This document shows, piece by piece, positions 7,284 to 14,808 of a stretch of DNA of 18,498 nt (the stretch's first letter is position 1; every line of letters begins with the position of its first letter). The stretch is taken from NCBI GenBank assembly GCA_937138955.1, contig CAKZPJ010000439.1, forward strand, positions 1 to 18,498, written 5' to 3'. A program made the position numbers and the translations under genes. Source of the DNA: an uncultured Flammeovirgaceae bacterium (GTDB lineage: Bacteria; Bacteroidota; Bacteroidia; Cytophagales; Cyclobacteriaceae). The notes under the pieces are model-generated. The model saw only the letters and a program-made list of their open reading frames with translations, was not told where the DNA came from and ran no database searches.

Positions 7284-8000
7284 TCACTTCTCTTTGTTTT
7301 TGAAAATTTGAAAGATTTTCCAGTCTCGGAAGGTTTTCTTGCTCTTCTCTTTTTGTTTCTTGCGTTTGGCTTTGCTTTTTTCTTTCAGACGCTTGGTTTT
7401 TTCCTTATACTTAGCCCGCTTGGTTTTTTCTTTCTCCTTTAGCTTGAAGCGTTTCTGCTTCTCTCGTTCTTTTATCTTAGAAGATTTAGTCTTCTCTCTC
7501 TCTCGTTTGTTCTGCCGCCGAATCCGAGCTTTCTTACGCTGGCTCTTTCCTTCTTTGCCCATTACATAGCGTACCGAGATCGCGGTAGAATATTCCATCC
7601 GCTGCTGATCCGATACAAAATTATACGCTGGTTTTACATCGGCCGAAACTAGCAAGCGCAGTAGAGGAATCTTCAGTTCAGCTCCCATAATCACATCGGC
7701 TCCTACCACCGCCCCAAAATCGTCTATGCCACCTATATGGCCACCTCCGCCTACGTAAAAGTTTAGTCCTTTCCCTACTATAGGAAAGTGATTCTCTACC
7801 AATAGTGTGCTACGTATTTCAGTATCATTACCCGTCAGCATTCCTTCCAGCGCAATGGTACGGAATACCCGCTGCTTTACCGTAATGCCCAACTGATCGC
7901 CGTCTACTCGCAGACCCGCTGCCGTGCTGTATTTCTGAGCGTACCCATCTAAACCAACCAAACAGCTAATTATTAATATTACTATACCCAGCTTACGCAT
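7284..8000 (-). CDS. Exported protein with Lys/Arg-rich C-terminal tail, function unknown
   Basis: 238 residues from ATG 8000, chosen because it starts directly at a signal peptide (MRKLGIVILIISCLVGLDGYAQ); an in-frame ATG at 8063 would add 21 unlikely residues. Residues about 23-147 alternate like beta strands (GLNFYVGGGGHIGG, VVGADVIMGAELKIP, MEYSTAISVRYVMG) and resemble a small outer-membrane-barrel or barrel-like domain. From about residue 148 to the end there are some 90 residues dominated by Lys, Arg and Glu (for example KEKEKTKRAKYKEKTKR), likely a charged helix with strong net positive charge. The tail is coded by a pyrimidine-rich plus strand that also opens spurious frames there. 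I cannot assign a function. Binding to an acidic polymer in the envelope is one guess. Confidence 0.75.
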   Translation of the reverse strand: MRKLGIVILIISCLVGLDGYAQKYSTAAGLRVDGDQLGITVKQRVFRTIALEGMLTGNDTEIRSTLLVENHFPIVGKGLNFYVGGGGHIGGIDDFGAVVGADVIMGAELKIPLLRLLVSADVKPAYNFVSDQQRMEYSTAISVRYVMGKEGKSQRKKARIRRQNKREREKTKSSKIKEREKQKRFKLKEKEKTKRAKYKEKTKRLKEKSKAKRKKQKEKSKKTFRDWKIFQIFKNKEK

Positions 8001-8144
8001 GTTCCTACAACGAAGCTGCATTAGATATAGTCTATTCCCATCGGAATGTGTAAGTTTGATCAAAAATTTTTGAGTTTGTAGTATTGTATTTAACTGCCGT
8101 CATTTAAACCTAAATCTCCTACGGATAATTCCGCTTAAGCCCAG

Positions 8145-8636
8145 ATGATCAATAGGGACTCACCCATGAAGCTGCTGTTTGACACGTTGCCCCAAATAGG
8201 CAGGGTAGCTTGGATTGGTGTTCGCCCGGAACGCCGAGCGTCACTACAAGTAGTCAATGAGGTAGTGGCGAAGGAAGGTGTTGGATTAGAAGGTGATCAT
8301 TTTGCGGGTAGGCTTCAGAGTAAGCGGCAGGTCACATTAATCAATGCTGAACATATTCGGGCGATGGCTTCTATGTTGCACCGCACTATAATTGACCCAA
8401 GTTTACTACGTCGCAATATCGTAGTAGAAGGAATTAATTTATTGGCCCTAAAGGAGAGGCAGTTTCGGGTAGGGGAAACAGTACTGGAGATGAGTGGATT
8501 ATGCCATCCCTGCTCGCGGATGGAGAAAAATTTAGGTGCCGGAGGTTACAATGCTATGCGCGGTCACGGCGGAATTACCGCACGGATCATAAAAGGGGGA
8601 ATAATTCGGGTAGGAGATGAAGTAAGAGTTATATAG
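8145..8636 (+). CDS. MOSC domain protein
   Basis: 163-residue protein made almost entirely of one MOSC (MoCo sulfurase C-terminal) domain. Family marks are EGVGLEGDHFAGR (44-56), RQVTLINAEHI, LLRRNIVVEGINL (88-99), VGETVLEMSG, and the conserved Cys123 in LCHPCSRME, with a second Cys120. MOSC proteins bind molybdenum cofactor or carry sulfur on this Cys; stand-alone members such as YiiM-like proteins act on N-hydroxylated compounds when paired with a Mo cofactor. Which applies here is unknown. An alternative start is ATG 8166 (residue 8), equally plausible. The gene is divergent from the exported-protein gene and 115 bp before the permease; a link to the XdhC and MoaD-like genes 2-4 kb away is possible but unproven. 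Confidence 0.85.
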   Translation: MINRDSPMKLLFDTLPQIGRVAWIGVRPERRASLQVVNEVVAKEGVGLEGDHFAGRLQSKRQVTLINAEHIRAMASMLHRTIIDPSLLRRNIVVEGINLLALKERQFRVGETVLEMSGLCHPCSRMEKNLGAGGYNAMRGHGGITARIIKGGIIRVGDEVRVI

Positions 8637-8751
8637 TGTTTCGGAGGTTATGGTTCTGGGTTCAAAGTCCAAATTAACACAATTCAAAACACTCAACATG
8701 AAATACTTAGCTACGCGCCATAACACTTAAACACGATAATACTAACGAATT

Positions 8752-10089
8752 ATGGAAAATACGCAAGAAGACGGTTTGCAGATGACGCTTGGCCCCTGGC
8801 TGCTGTGGGGAATGGGAGTCGGTCTGGTAATCTCAGGGATGTACTTTGGCTGGAACTTAGGGCTGGCCGAAGGCGGAACGCTAGGACTAGCCATCGCCAC
8901 TGGCTTTATTATGTTAATGTACGTGACCTTCACCTTTAGCTATACTGAGCTAGCCTGCGCTATTCCGAAGGCCGGTGGTGCTTTTGATTACGCCAATCGA
9001 GCGTTGGGAAAGCGAATGGGCTTTGTGGGCGGTATGGCGCAGATTGTAGAATTTGTATTTGCCCCTCCGGCTATTGCCGCTGCTATTGGAGCGTATTTTA
9101 ATCTGTACTTTCCTGGTGTACCTACGCTAGGAATTGCTATCGGGGCCTATTTTCTGTTTACGCTACTTAATGTATTAGGAGTGCGCTTGGCAACTACCTT
9201 TGAGTTAGTCATAACAATTTTGGCAGTTCTTGAACTACTTATCTTCGCGGGAGTCACCTTGCCGCACTTTGAAGCAAAGAACTTAGCGGTTAACGCTTTC
9301 CCCAATGGTATTTCGGGGGCATTTGCGGCTATTCCATTCGCTATTTGGTTCTTTTTAGCCATTGAGGGGGTTGCCAATTTGGCGGAGGAAACGGTGAACC
9401 CGCAGCGCAATGTATTACTAGGTTTCGGTTCAGCCATTTTTACTTTGGTTATGCTTTGTATTATTACTTTCTTATCATCAGTTGGAGTAAACGGTTGGGA
9501 AGCAGTGGTATACCCTCCCGGTAGTAGTGAGGCATCCGACTCACCTTTACCGTTGGCTTTGTCGTATGTGGTGGGAGATAATAACTTTCTGTATCATTTG
9601 CTGATTACGGTTGGGTTATTAGGGTTAATTGCCTCTTTTCACGGAATTATTCTGGCGGCGGGGCGGGCTACGTTTGAGTTTGGCCGAATGCGCTACGTTT
9701 CAGCGCTGCTGGGCAAGGTTCACCCAAAATTTAAAACACCAGCTTACGCCTTGATCGTGAATATGGCTGTAGGAATTATCGCTTTACTTACTGGGAAAAC
9801 GGGCGAGATCATTACGATTGCTTGCTTCGGAGCTATTTCGCTGTACATCATTTCTATGGTAAGCCTCTTTGTGCTGCGAAAGAATGAGCCTGAATTGGAA
9901 CGACCATTCCGAGTGCCCTTCTATCCGGCTTTTCCGGCTGTTGCCCTAACTATTGCTACGGTAGCATTAATTGCCATGACCATTTATAACCCGATAATTG
10001 CCCTTATCTACTTCGGAATTATGATAATTGCATACGCTTATTTTCATTTCTTTGTCAATAAAGCGCAAATAGCTAAAACTAAAGCTTAA
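8752..10089 (+). CDS. Ethanolamine-type permease, APC superfamily
   Basis: 445-residue inner-membrane transporter with about 12 hydrophobic segments and no cleavable signal. The N-terminal block GMGVGLVISGMYFGWNLGL (about 15-33), the EGGTLGLAIATGF stretch, FTFSYTELACAIPKAGGAFDYA (about 61-80, in two parts: SYTELACAIP and KAGGAFDYANRALG), and VEFVFAPPAIAAAIGAYFN closely match the ethanolamine permease branch of amino-acid/polyamine/organocation transporters, so import of ethanolamine is likely; another small amine or amino acid cannot be excluded. No ethanolamine ammonia-lyase gene (eutBC) is in the window. The stop overlaps the ATG of the PIG-L deacetylase gene (TAATG), so the two are translationally coupled. 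Confidence 0.85.
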   Translation: MENTQEDGLQMTLGPWLLWGMGVGLVISGMYFGWNLGLAEGGTLGLAIATGFIMLMYVTFTFSYTELACAIPKAGGAFDYANRALGKRMGFVGGMAQIVEFVFAPPAIAAAIGAYFNLYFPGVPTLGIAIGAYFLFTLLNVLGVRLATTFELVITILAVLELLIFAGVTLPHFEAKNLAVNAFPNGISGAFAAIPFAIWFFLAIEGVANLAEETVNPQRNVLLGFGSAIFTLVMLCIITFLSSVGVNGWEAVVYPPGSSEASDSPLPLALSYVVGDNNFLYHLLITVGLLGLIASFHGIILAAGRATFEFGRMRYVSALLGKVHPKFKTPAYALIVNMAVGIIALLTGKTGEIITIACFGAISLYIISMVSLFVLRKNEPELERPFRVPFYPAFPAVALTIATVALIAMTIYNPIIALIYFGIMIIAYAYFHFFVNKAQIAKTKA

Positions 10090-10898
10090 TGATGAATATA
10101 CTTTTTATTGGAGCCCATCCTGATGATTGTGAAGTGTACGGAGGGGGAACCGCCGCCTTATTTGCCCAAATGGGACATAAGGTAAAGTTTATTTCTACTA
10201 CCAACGGGAATGCTGGTCACCACCAACTGATGGGTAATGCATTAATTGATCGGCGCAGTGCCGAAACCGTAGCTGCCGCGCGGATTCTGGGTGTTGCTTA
10301 TGAAGTGCTGAATAACGATGATGGACAGTTAGAACCCTCGATTGCTAATCGTAACGAAATCATCCGTAAAATCCGAGAGTGGAACGCCGATATGGTTATT
10401 ACGCACCGTCCCAACGACTACCACCCCGATCATCGCTATACGAGCGTGCTAGTGCAAGATGCAGCTTACTTGGTAATGGTACCTAACCTAGTAATGGAAG
10501 TGCCACCACTTCAAAACAACTCCACTTTCTTCTACTTCGCTGATCACTTTCAAAAACCGTATCCGTTTTCACCTGATGTAGCGGTAGACATTAGCGAAAC
10601 TTACAATGCTAAGATACGGGCTCTACACGCTCATACCTCTCAATTCTACGAATGGCTCCCCTGGATTAGTGGAAGGTCTGACGAAGTACCCGAATCGGAA
10701 GAAGACCGACTGAACTGGCTGAAGCAACAGTGGTCTAGCTTTCCTGATGAAAAGATAGTAGGGTCACTGAAGAAATGGTACGGACAAGAGCGGGCAAATA
10801 GAATAGAGCGAGCTGAGGCCTTCGAACTTTGTGAATACGGCCATCAACCAGATGAAGAAGAAATAAGACAGCTATTTCCGATGCTGATAAACGCCTAG
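10089..10898 (+). CDS. PIG-L/LmbE family zinc deacetylase
   Basis: 269-residue cytoplasmic protein with the LmbE Rossmann-like fold. The zinc site is clear: AHPDD at residues 9-13 (His10, Asp13) and HPDH at 112-115 (His115). The family removes acetyl groups from N-acetylglucosamine-containing compounds (GlcNAc-PI, mycothiol and bacillithiol precursors, and similar). The start ATG overlaps the stop of the permease by one base, and a second ATG follows at once. Coupling to an ethanolamine-type permease suggests that the deacetylase acts on something the permease brings in, or on a related amide, but the substrate is not shown by sequence. It could also be the bacillithiol deacetylase BshB; I see nothing that decides. 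Confidence 0.85.
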   Translation: MMNILFIGAHPDDCEVYGGGTAALFAQMGHKVKFISTTNGNAGHHQLMGNALIDRRSAETVAAARILGVAYEVLNNDDGQLEPSIANRNEIIRKIREWNADMVITHRPNDYHPDHRYTSVLVQDAAYLVMVPNLVMEVPPLQNNSTFFYFADHFQKPYPFSPDVAVDISETYNAKIRALHAHTSQFYEWLPWISGRSDEVPESEEDRLNWLKQQWSSFPDEKIVGSLKKWYGQERANRIERAEAFELCEYGHQPDEEEIRQLFPMLINA

Positions 10899-10928
10899 CT
10901 TACTATCAGTATCATATTAATCTCTTAT

Positions 10929-11954
10929 CTATCGCCGAGAAAATTGATTCTTCACTTCAATAATCTGACTCATAATAGATAGAGCAATTTCCTTTGCTGA
11001 CTTAGCATTAATAGCTACCCCGATAGGAGCATGAATTTGGTCAATCAGTGACTGGTCTATTCCTTTTTCTAGCAGACGATTGATACGTTTGGCGTGGGTC
11101 TTTCTGCTACCTAATGTTCCAATATACCCTATCTCCGAAGGTAGTAAAATCTCCAGCGCATTATCATCAATTTTAGGGTCGTGGGAGAGAATTGCACAGA
11201 AGGTGTAAGCGTCTAATGGGAATTGGTTCAGTACTTCGGAAGGGTAGTTCTGAAGCAACTGGCTGGGCGGATCAGGGAAAGTGGTGTTCTCGGCAAAATA
11301 ACCCCGTGGGTCAATCACCACTGTCTCAAAGCCGAACTGCTGACCCAGCGACACCAGATCTACCGTAATGTGGGCCGCCCCGATAATTAGTAGCAAACTC
11401 TTGCGAGGAAAGATTTGGATGAAGTAGTATTTATCGTTGTACTTAACTGTTTTATGAGTACGTTTAGCGTACGCATCCTTTGCCTCAGCTAATACTTCTT
11501 CGGGCAGTTTATCGCCCCAAATATGCCCGTCCTCACCCAATAAAGTATTCGTGCTATTTCCGTCTTCTAGTGAAGAGATCAAGGTAGAAGCTTTATTTTT
11601 TTGAATATTGTCGAGCAACTGACTCCATACGCTGCCCTCTGAGAAGGTGACTGGCTGAAGAAATACCTGAATGCTGCCCCCGCAGGAAAGCCCCACCGAC
11701 CAGGCTTCTTCGTCGTTTACCCCGTAGTCCAGTTTCATCGACGTATTTTCTACTAACGCTCGTTTAGCTTGCTTTACTACGGCTCCTTCTACACAACCTC
11801 CACTGACTGAGCCAGCCATTTTCCCCTCTTGGCTTACTAGCATTACTGAGCCTACTGGACGGGGTGATGACCCCCAGGTTTTCACTACTCGGGTAATAGC
11901 TATCGATTGATCTTTTTGCAGCCACTTTTGTAAAATATCGAGATATTCATTCAT
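10929..11954 (-). CDS. XdhC/CoxI-family molybdenum hydroxylase maturation factor
   Basis: 341 residues with the two family domains. N-terminal XdhC/CoxI domain: TWGSSPRPVGSVMLV (26-40), GSVSGGCVEGAVV (48-60) with Cys54, and SVGLSCGGSIQVFLQP with Cys91. C-terminal Rossmann domain: LLIIGAAHITVDLV (188-201), VVIDPR (212-217), AILSHDPKIDD, and IGTLGSRKTHAKR. XdhC proteins bind molybdenum cofactor, help its sulfuration and insert it into xanthine-dehydrogenase-type enzymes; CoxI relatives serve aerobic CO dehydrogenase types. No hydroxylase subunit lies in the window, so its client is unknown. It is transcribed away from the MoaD-like gene across a 196-bp shared upstream region and converges on the PIG-L gene with a 30-bp gap and no visible terminator. 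Confidence 0.9.
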   Translation of the reverse strand: MNEYLDILQKWLQKDQSIAITRVVKTWGSSPRPVGSVMLVSQEGKMAGSVSGGCVEGAVVKQAKRALVENTSMKLDYGVNDEEAWSVGLSCGGSIQVFLQPVTFSEGSVWSQLLDNIQKNKASTLISSLEDGNSTNTLLGEDGHIWGDKLPEEVLAEAKDAYAKRTHKTVKYNDKYYFIQIFPRKSLLLIIGAAHITVDLVSLGQQFGFETVVIDPRGYFAENTTFPDPPSQLLQNYPSEVLNQFPLDAYTFCAILSHDPKIDDNALEILLPSEIGYIGTLGSRKTHAKRINRLLEKGIDQSLIDQIHAPIGVAINAKSAKEIALSIMSQIIEVKNQFSRR

Positions 11955-12150
11955 AATTACCGTAGTTTACTTATATTATTTTTGCTTTATTAAAATATAC
12001 CCATTTGATTAAGACGAGTACTAAGTATTTATGCATAACCGAACCTTTTGGCTGGCTACCTTATTTATTTCTAAGTGCTATTTGGTTTAGTAGTAGTTTA
12101 CTATCGGTTGTTTCACTAATATAGGCTAGCGTAAGAAAATAAAAACTACT

Positions 12151-12423
12151 ATGACAAAAGTAAGATTTACGGCGGCACTTACTCGCTTCTTTCCTGGTCT
12201 GAAAGAGTTGAATGTAGAAGGAAGTACGGTGCAGGAGGTGTTGGATCAAGTGAGTTCCGAAATGCCTGGCATTGCTAATTATCTGCTGGAAGAAGACGGA
12301 AGCCTTCGGAAGCATGTGAATATTTTCGTGAAGGATAGGCTAATTAAAGATCGTAATACACTGTCGGATAAAGTTCATAGTCAGGATGAAATATTGATTT
12401 ATCAGGCACTATCGGGTGGTTAG
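12151..12423 (+). CDS. MoaD/ThiS-family ubiquitin-like sulfur carrier
   Basis: 90-residue beta-grasp protein: RFTAALTRFFPG at the N-terminus, STVQEVLDQV helix, RKHVNIFVKDRLI strand, LSDKVHSQDEILIYQALSGG to the end. The C-terminal Gly89-Gly90 is the site that is adenylated and thiocarboxylated (MoaD, ThiS) or conjugated (Urm1, SAMP) in this superfamily. No MoaE, MoeB/E1-like, or thiazole synthesis gene is adjacent, so it is not in a canonical MoaD or ThiS operon. The next gene begins on the base after this stop codon (TAG then ATG), so the two products are almost certainly made together. ATG 12151 is the natural start; no alternative is closer to the domain edge. Confidence 0.88.
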   Translation: MTKVRFTAALTRFFPGLKELNVEGSTVQEVLDQVSSEMPGIANYLLEEDGSLRKHVNIFVKDRLIKDRNTLSDKVHSQDEILIYQALSGG

Positions 12424-13503
12424 ATGAAGACAGCACTGGTAGGAACCGCCAAAGGACTAATAGTATACACTACTACCGCGAACGGCCTTCAACCGGAGAC
12501 GATCCACTTCACTGGTTTCGCGGTGAATATGGTGTACATAGACGAGCGGTCAGGATGGTGGTGGGTCGGAGTCGCCCATAAGCACTGGGGTCAGAAACTA
12601 CACTATTCCGACGATCAGGGGAATAGTTGGCAGGAGACTGAAGTGCCTACCTTTTTGGGAGCAGAACTACCAAACGGGAACCAAGCCAGGCTTCGACAGA
12701 TTTGGTGCATGCAGCATGGAGGGTACGATCAGCCCAATGTGTTATGGCTAGGCACTGATCCCGGGGGACTGTTTTGTTCGGATGATAGTGGAAAAACGTT
12801 TTCATTGGTAGAAAGTTTGTGGAACCACGCGAGCCGAAAAAGCCAAATGCAGTGGTTTGGAGCGGGTAGCGACTATCCGTTTATCCATTCCATTGTGGTA
12901 GACCCAGAAGATAGCCAGCATGTTTACGTTGCGGTGAGTTGCGCGGGAGTATTTGAGTCGGTAGATGGTGGTAAGTCATGGCGCCCTCGCAATCAGGGGT
13001 TGGTAGCGGCCTACTTGCCTAATCCACATGTGGAAGTGGGGCATGATCCGCATCGCTTAGTGATGGCTAAGAGCAACCACCGAGTGCTGTGGCAGCAAAA
13101 TCACTGCGGAGTATTTTACTCAGCTAATGGTGGCAAGCACTGGCAGGATGTATCAGCGACCGATGGTATTCCGTACTATGGCTTTGCGTTAGTAGTAGAT
13201 GAAAAAGATGCAGGAAGAGCCTGGGTAATTCCGGTAGAGAGCGACGAGCAGCGGGTAGCCCCCGGTTTGCAGTTGAACGTGTACGAAACGAAAAATTTTG
13301 GAAAGAGCTGGCATACCCAAAGCGAAGGGTTACCCCAAGGATCAGTGTTTGACATTGTGTTGCGGCAGGCATTTACTAAGAAAAACGAGCTGATGGTATT
13401 TGGCACTACTAATGGCAATCTGTACTATTCTTACCAGAAATCTATACGCTGGAAGCTAGCTTCTACGCATTTAACAAAGATAAATACGATTAACATTGTG
13501 TAG
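12424..13503 (+). CDS. Cytoplasmic Asp-box (BNR) beta-propeller protein
   Basis: 359 residues without signal peptide or membrane segment. Five Asp boxes are visible at 62-69 (SDDQGNSW), 119-126 (SDDSGKTF), 179-186 (SVDGGKSW), 233-240 (SANGGKHW) and 289-296 (TKNFGKSW), spaced 54-60 residues; a degenerate sixth may be at 336-343 (SYQKSIRW). This spacing fits a six- or seven-bladed propeller of the sialidase/BNR superfamily. The catalytic Arg triad and Tyr/Glu of true sialidases are not evident, and the cytoplasmic location argues against glycan hydrolysis. The segment GVAHKHWGQKLHYSDD (49-64) is unusually rich in His and Trp. The zero-spacing partner is the MoaD-like gene, so a role as target, scaffold or partner of that carrier is the likely reading. 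Confidence 0.85.
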   Translation: MKTALVGTAKGLIVYTTTANGLQPETIHFTGFAVNMVYIDERSGWWWVGVAHKHWGQKLHYSDDQGNSWQETEVPTFLGAELPNGNQARLRQIWCMQHGGYDQPNVLWLGTDPGGLFCSDDSGKTFSLVESLWNHASRKSQMQWFGAGSDYPFIHSIVVDPEDSQHVYVAVSCAGVFESVDGGKSWRPRNQGLVAAYLPNPHVEVGHDPHRLVMAKSNHRVLWQQNHCGVFYSANGGKHWQDVSATDGIPYYGFALVVDEKDAGRAWVIPVESDEQRVAPGLQLNVYETKNFGKSWHTQSEGLPQGSVFDIVLRQAFTKKNELMVFGTTNGNLYYSYQKSIRWKLASTHLTKINTINIV

Positions 13504-13717
<214 letters not shown>

Positions 13718-13828
13718 ATGCAAAAGAGAGCCGCCAAGCATGTGCCGAAATACCAGAGTGAAAAAGTTTACTTCTGCTGTGATGGCTGCGGAGTATCTTT
13801 TGAGAAGAAGCTCGATGCTTATATATAA
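13718..13828 (+). CDS. Small YHS/TRASH-like metal-binding frame, start uncertain
   Basis: From ATG 13718 the frame encodes 36 residues ending in a clear YHS-type half: KYQSEKVYFCCDGCGVSFEKK (in pieces YQSEKVYFCCDGC and GVSFEKKLDAYI). The frame is open back to 13625 and reads through DDLYINLVCKNLMQKRAAKH, which resembles the usual first half (DPVCGM...AKH) with Cys kept but Gly-Met changed. The whole domain therefore seems to be there, but no standard start codon precedes it. YHS/TRASH domains bind heavy metals through such Cys residues. Options are a non-standard start, or a remnant that lost its 5' end next to the tandem repeat. It lies 25 bp before the VOC gene. Confidence 0.45.
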   Translation: MQKRAAKHVPKYQSEKVYFCCDGCGVSFEKKLDAYI

Positions 13829-13853
13829 CTTGTCTCTCTGAAAATCAATACTA

Positions 13854-14234
13854 ATGAATCTAAATCAGGTTACCGTACCCTCGTTAGACTTGAGCAAGTC
13901 AGTACCTTTCTACCAGAAGTTAGGATTGCGGCTAATCGTAGACGCACCTCCGCATTACGCTCGCTTCGATTGTCCAGATGGTGATACCACTTTTTCTATT
14001 CATCAGGTTGAAAAGCTGCCTGAAGGTGATGGTATCTACGTATACTTTGAGTGTAAAGACTTAGATGAGCAAGTAGCCCAACTTCGCAAGAAGGGTATTG
14101 AGTTTGACCAACTTCCTATTGACCAACGCTGGCTATGGCGAGAAGCTCGGTTAAAAGACCCTGATGACAATCAAATCGTTTTATTTTACGGTGGAACAAA
14201 TCGCAAGAACCCACCTTGGCGAGTAGGCGAATGA
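13854..14234 (+). CDS. VOC (glyoxalase/bleomycin-resistance) family protein
   Basis: 126-residue single-chain protein with two beta-alpha-beta-beta-beta modules: NQVTVPSLDLSKSVPFYQKLGL (first 25 residues, in pieces VTVPSLDLSKSVPFY and QKLGL), and VYFECKDLDEQVAQLRKKGIEF starting about residue 63. The C-terminal module has DPDDNQIVLFYGG where many relatives have a Glu metal ligand in a pattern like DPDGNxIEL; the ligand position is Val here, so metal binding of the usual type may be lost. The function (glyoxalase-like, dioxygenase-like or binding protein) cannot be assigned. ATG 13854 is a good start; the gene stands alone or follows the short YHS-like frame. Confidence 0.8.
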   Translation: MNLNQVTVPSLDLSKSVPFYQKLGLRLIVDAPPHYARFDCPDGDTTFSIHQVEKLPEGDGIYVYFECKDLDEQVAQLRKKGIEFDQLPIDQRWLWREARLKDPDDNQIVLFYGGTNRKNPPWRVGE

Positions 14235-14808
14235 TAGCTTAGAATCCTCATAATTACAAATCCGCTTCTATTAATGAAGGGTTCTGGCCTTGTGCGATAC
14301 TTTTTCACAATACTATTCTCTAGCAACCATTATTATTACTAGAGGCTTTAAGTGACCGATTATAAAATATTTCCTCAGAAAAATGCGAAATGGCGGTTTT
14401 TGGTATTTCTGCATACAGTAAAGAAAAATGTTTTTTGGAATGCTATATAAAGAGGTAATTTTGATGATGGTTGATAGGGTGAGAGACTTACTATCACCGC
14501 TATCTATACTATTGAACTAAATTTGTCTCTCTATCCAATAATTATTACATCGAGCATATAAGTGATGCAAAACCTAAATAATATTCCATTTAGTAAAATA
14601 TTTATATTCTAATATGTTTAAGTAATAATTCTAACCAATTACATCTAGTTATTACAAGAACTTTTAGGCAAAGCTTGTCACAATTATTACTTAACCCCCT
14701 GTGTTTCAAATTTGTACTACCAATACAAAACTATTAATAGTAGCAAAATTTACGTAATATTGTTTGCATCAAATTAAAAATACGGGTTAGCAATTACCAA
14801 TACTTACA
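14235..14808. other. 574-bp AT-rich gap upstream of the 479-residue protein gene
   Basis: No coding frame or RNA gene recognised. It contains a hairpin at 14473-14504, a 6-bp inverted repeat TTTGTA/TACAAA (14711-14716 and 14724-14729) some 80 bp before the gene start, and several copies of TTATTAC, which may be chance in AT-rich DNA. The length suggests a long leader or complex promoter. Confidence 0.5.
14473..14504. other. Hairpin in the AT-rich gap
   Basis: Arms GATAGGGTGA (14473-14482) and TCACCGCTATC (14494-14504) pair with one bulged C and an 11-nt loop. There is no T-tract after it and it lies about 240 bp after the VOC stop and 300 bp before the next gene, so it is not a plain terminator. 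It could belong to a leader or small RNA. Confidence 0.3.

Noticed and set aside
7230..7569. Plus-strand Phe/Leu-rich open frames
   Set aside because: Antisense to the Lys/Arg-rich tail; composition is a mirror of that gene.
8001..8063. Longer start of the exported KR-rich protein
   Set aside because: It would put 21 residues with no signal character before the signal peptide.
8647..8727. GTTATGG/CCATAAC inverted repeat before the permease gene
   Set aside because: Seven bp separated by about 65 bp; expected by chance.
11977..11984. TATTTTTG as a Bacteroidota -7 promoter element for the MoaD-like gene
   Set aside because: No TTG at the expected -33 spacing, and it lies about 170 bp upstream.
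12424..13503. Secreted sialidase
   Set aside because: No signal peptide and no evident sialidase catalytic Arg triad or Tyr/Glu; only the Asp-box repeats match.
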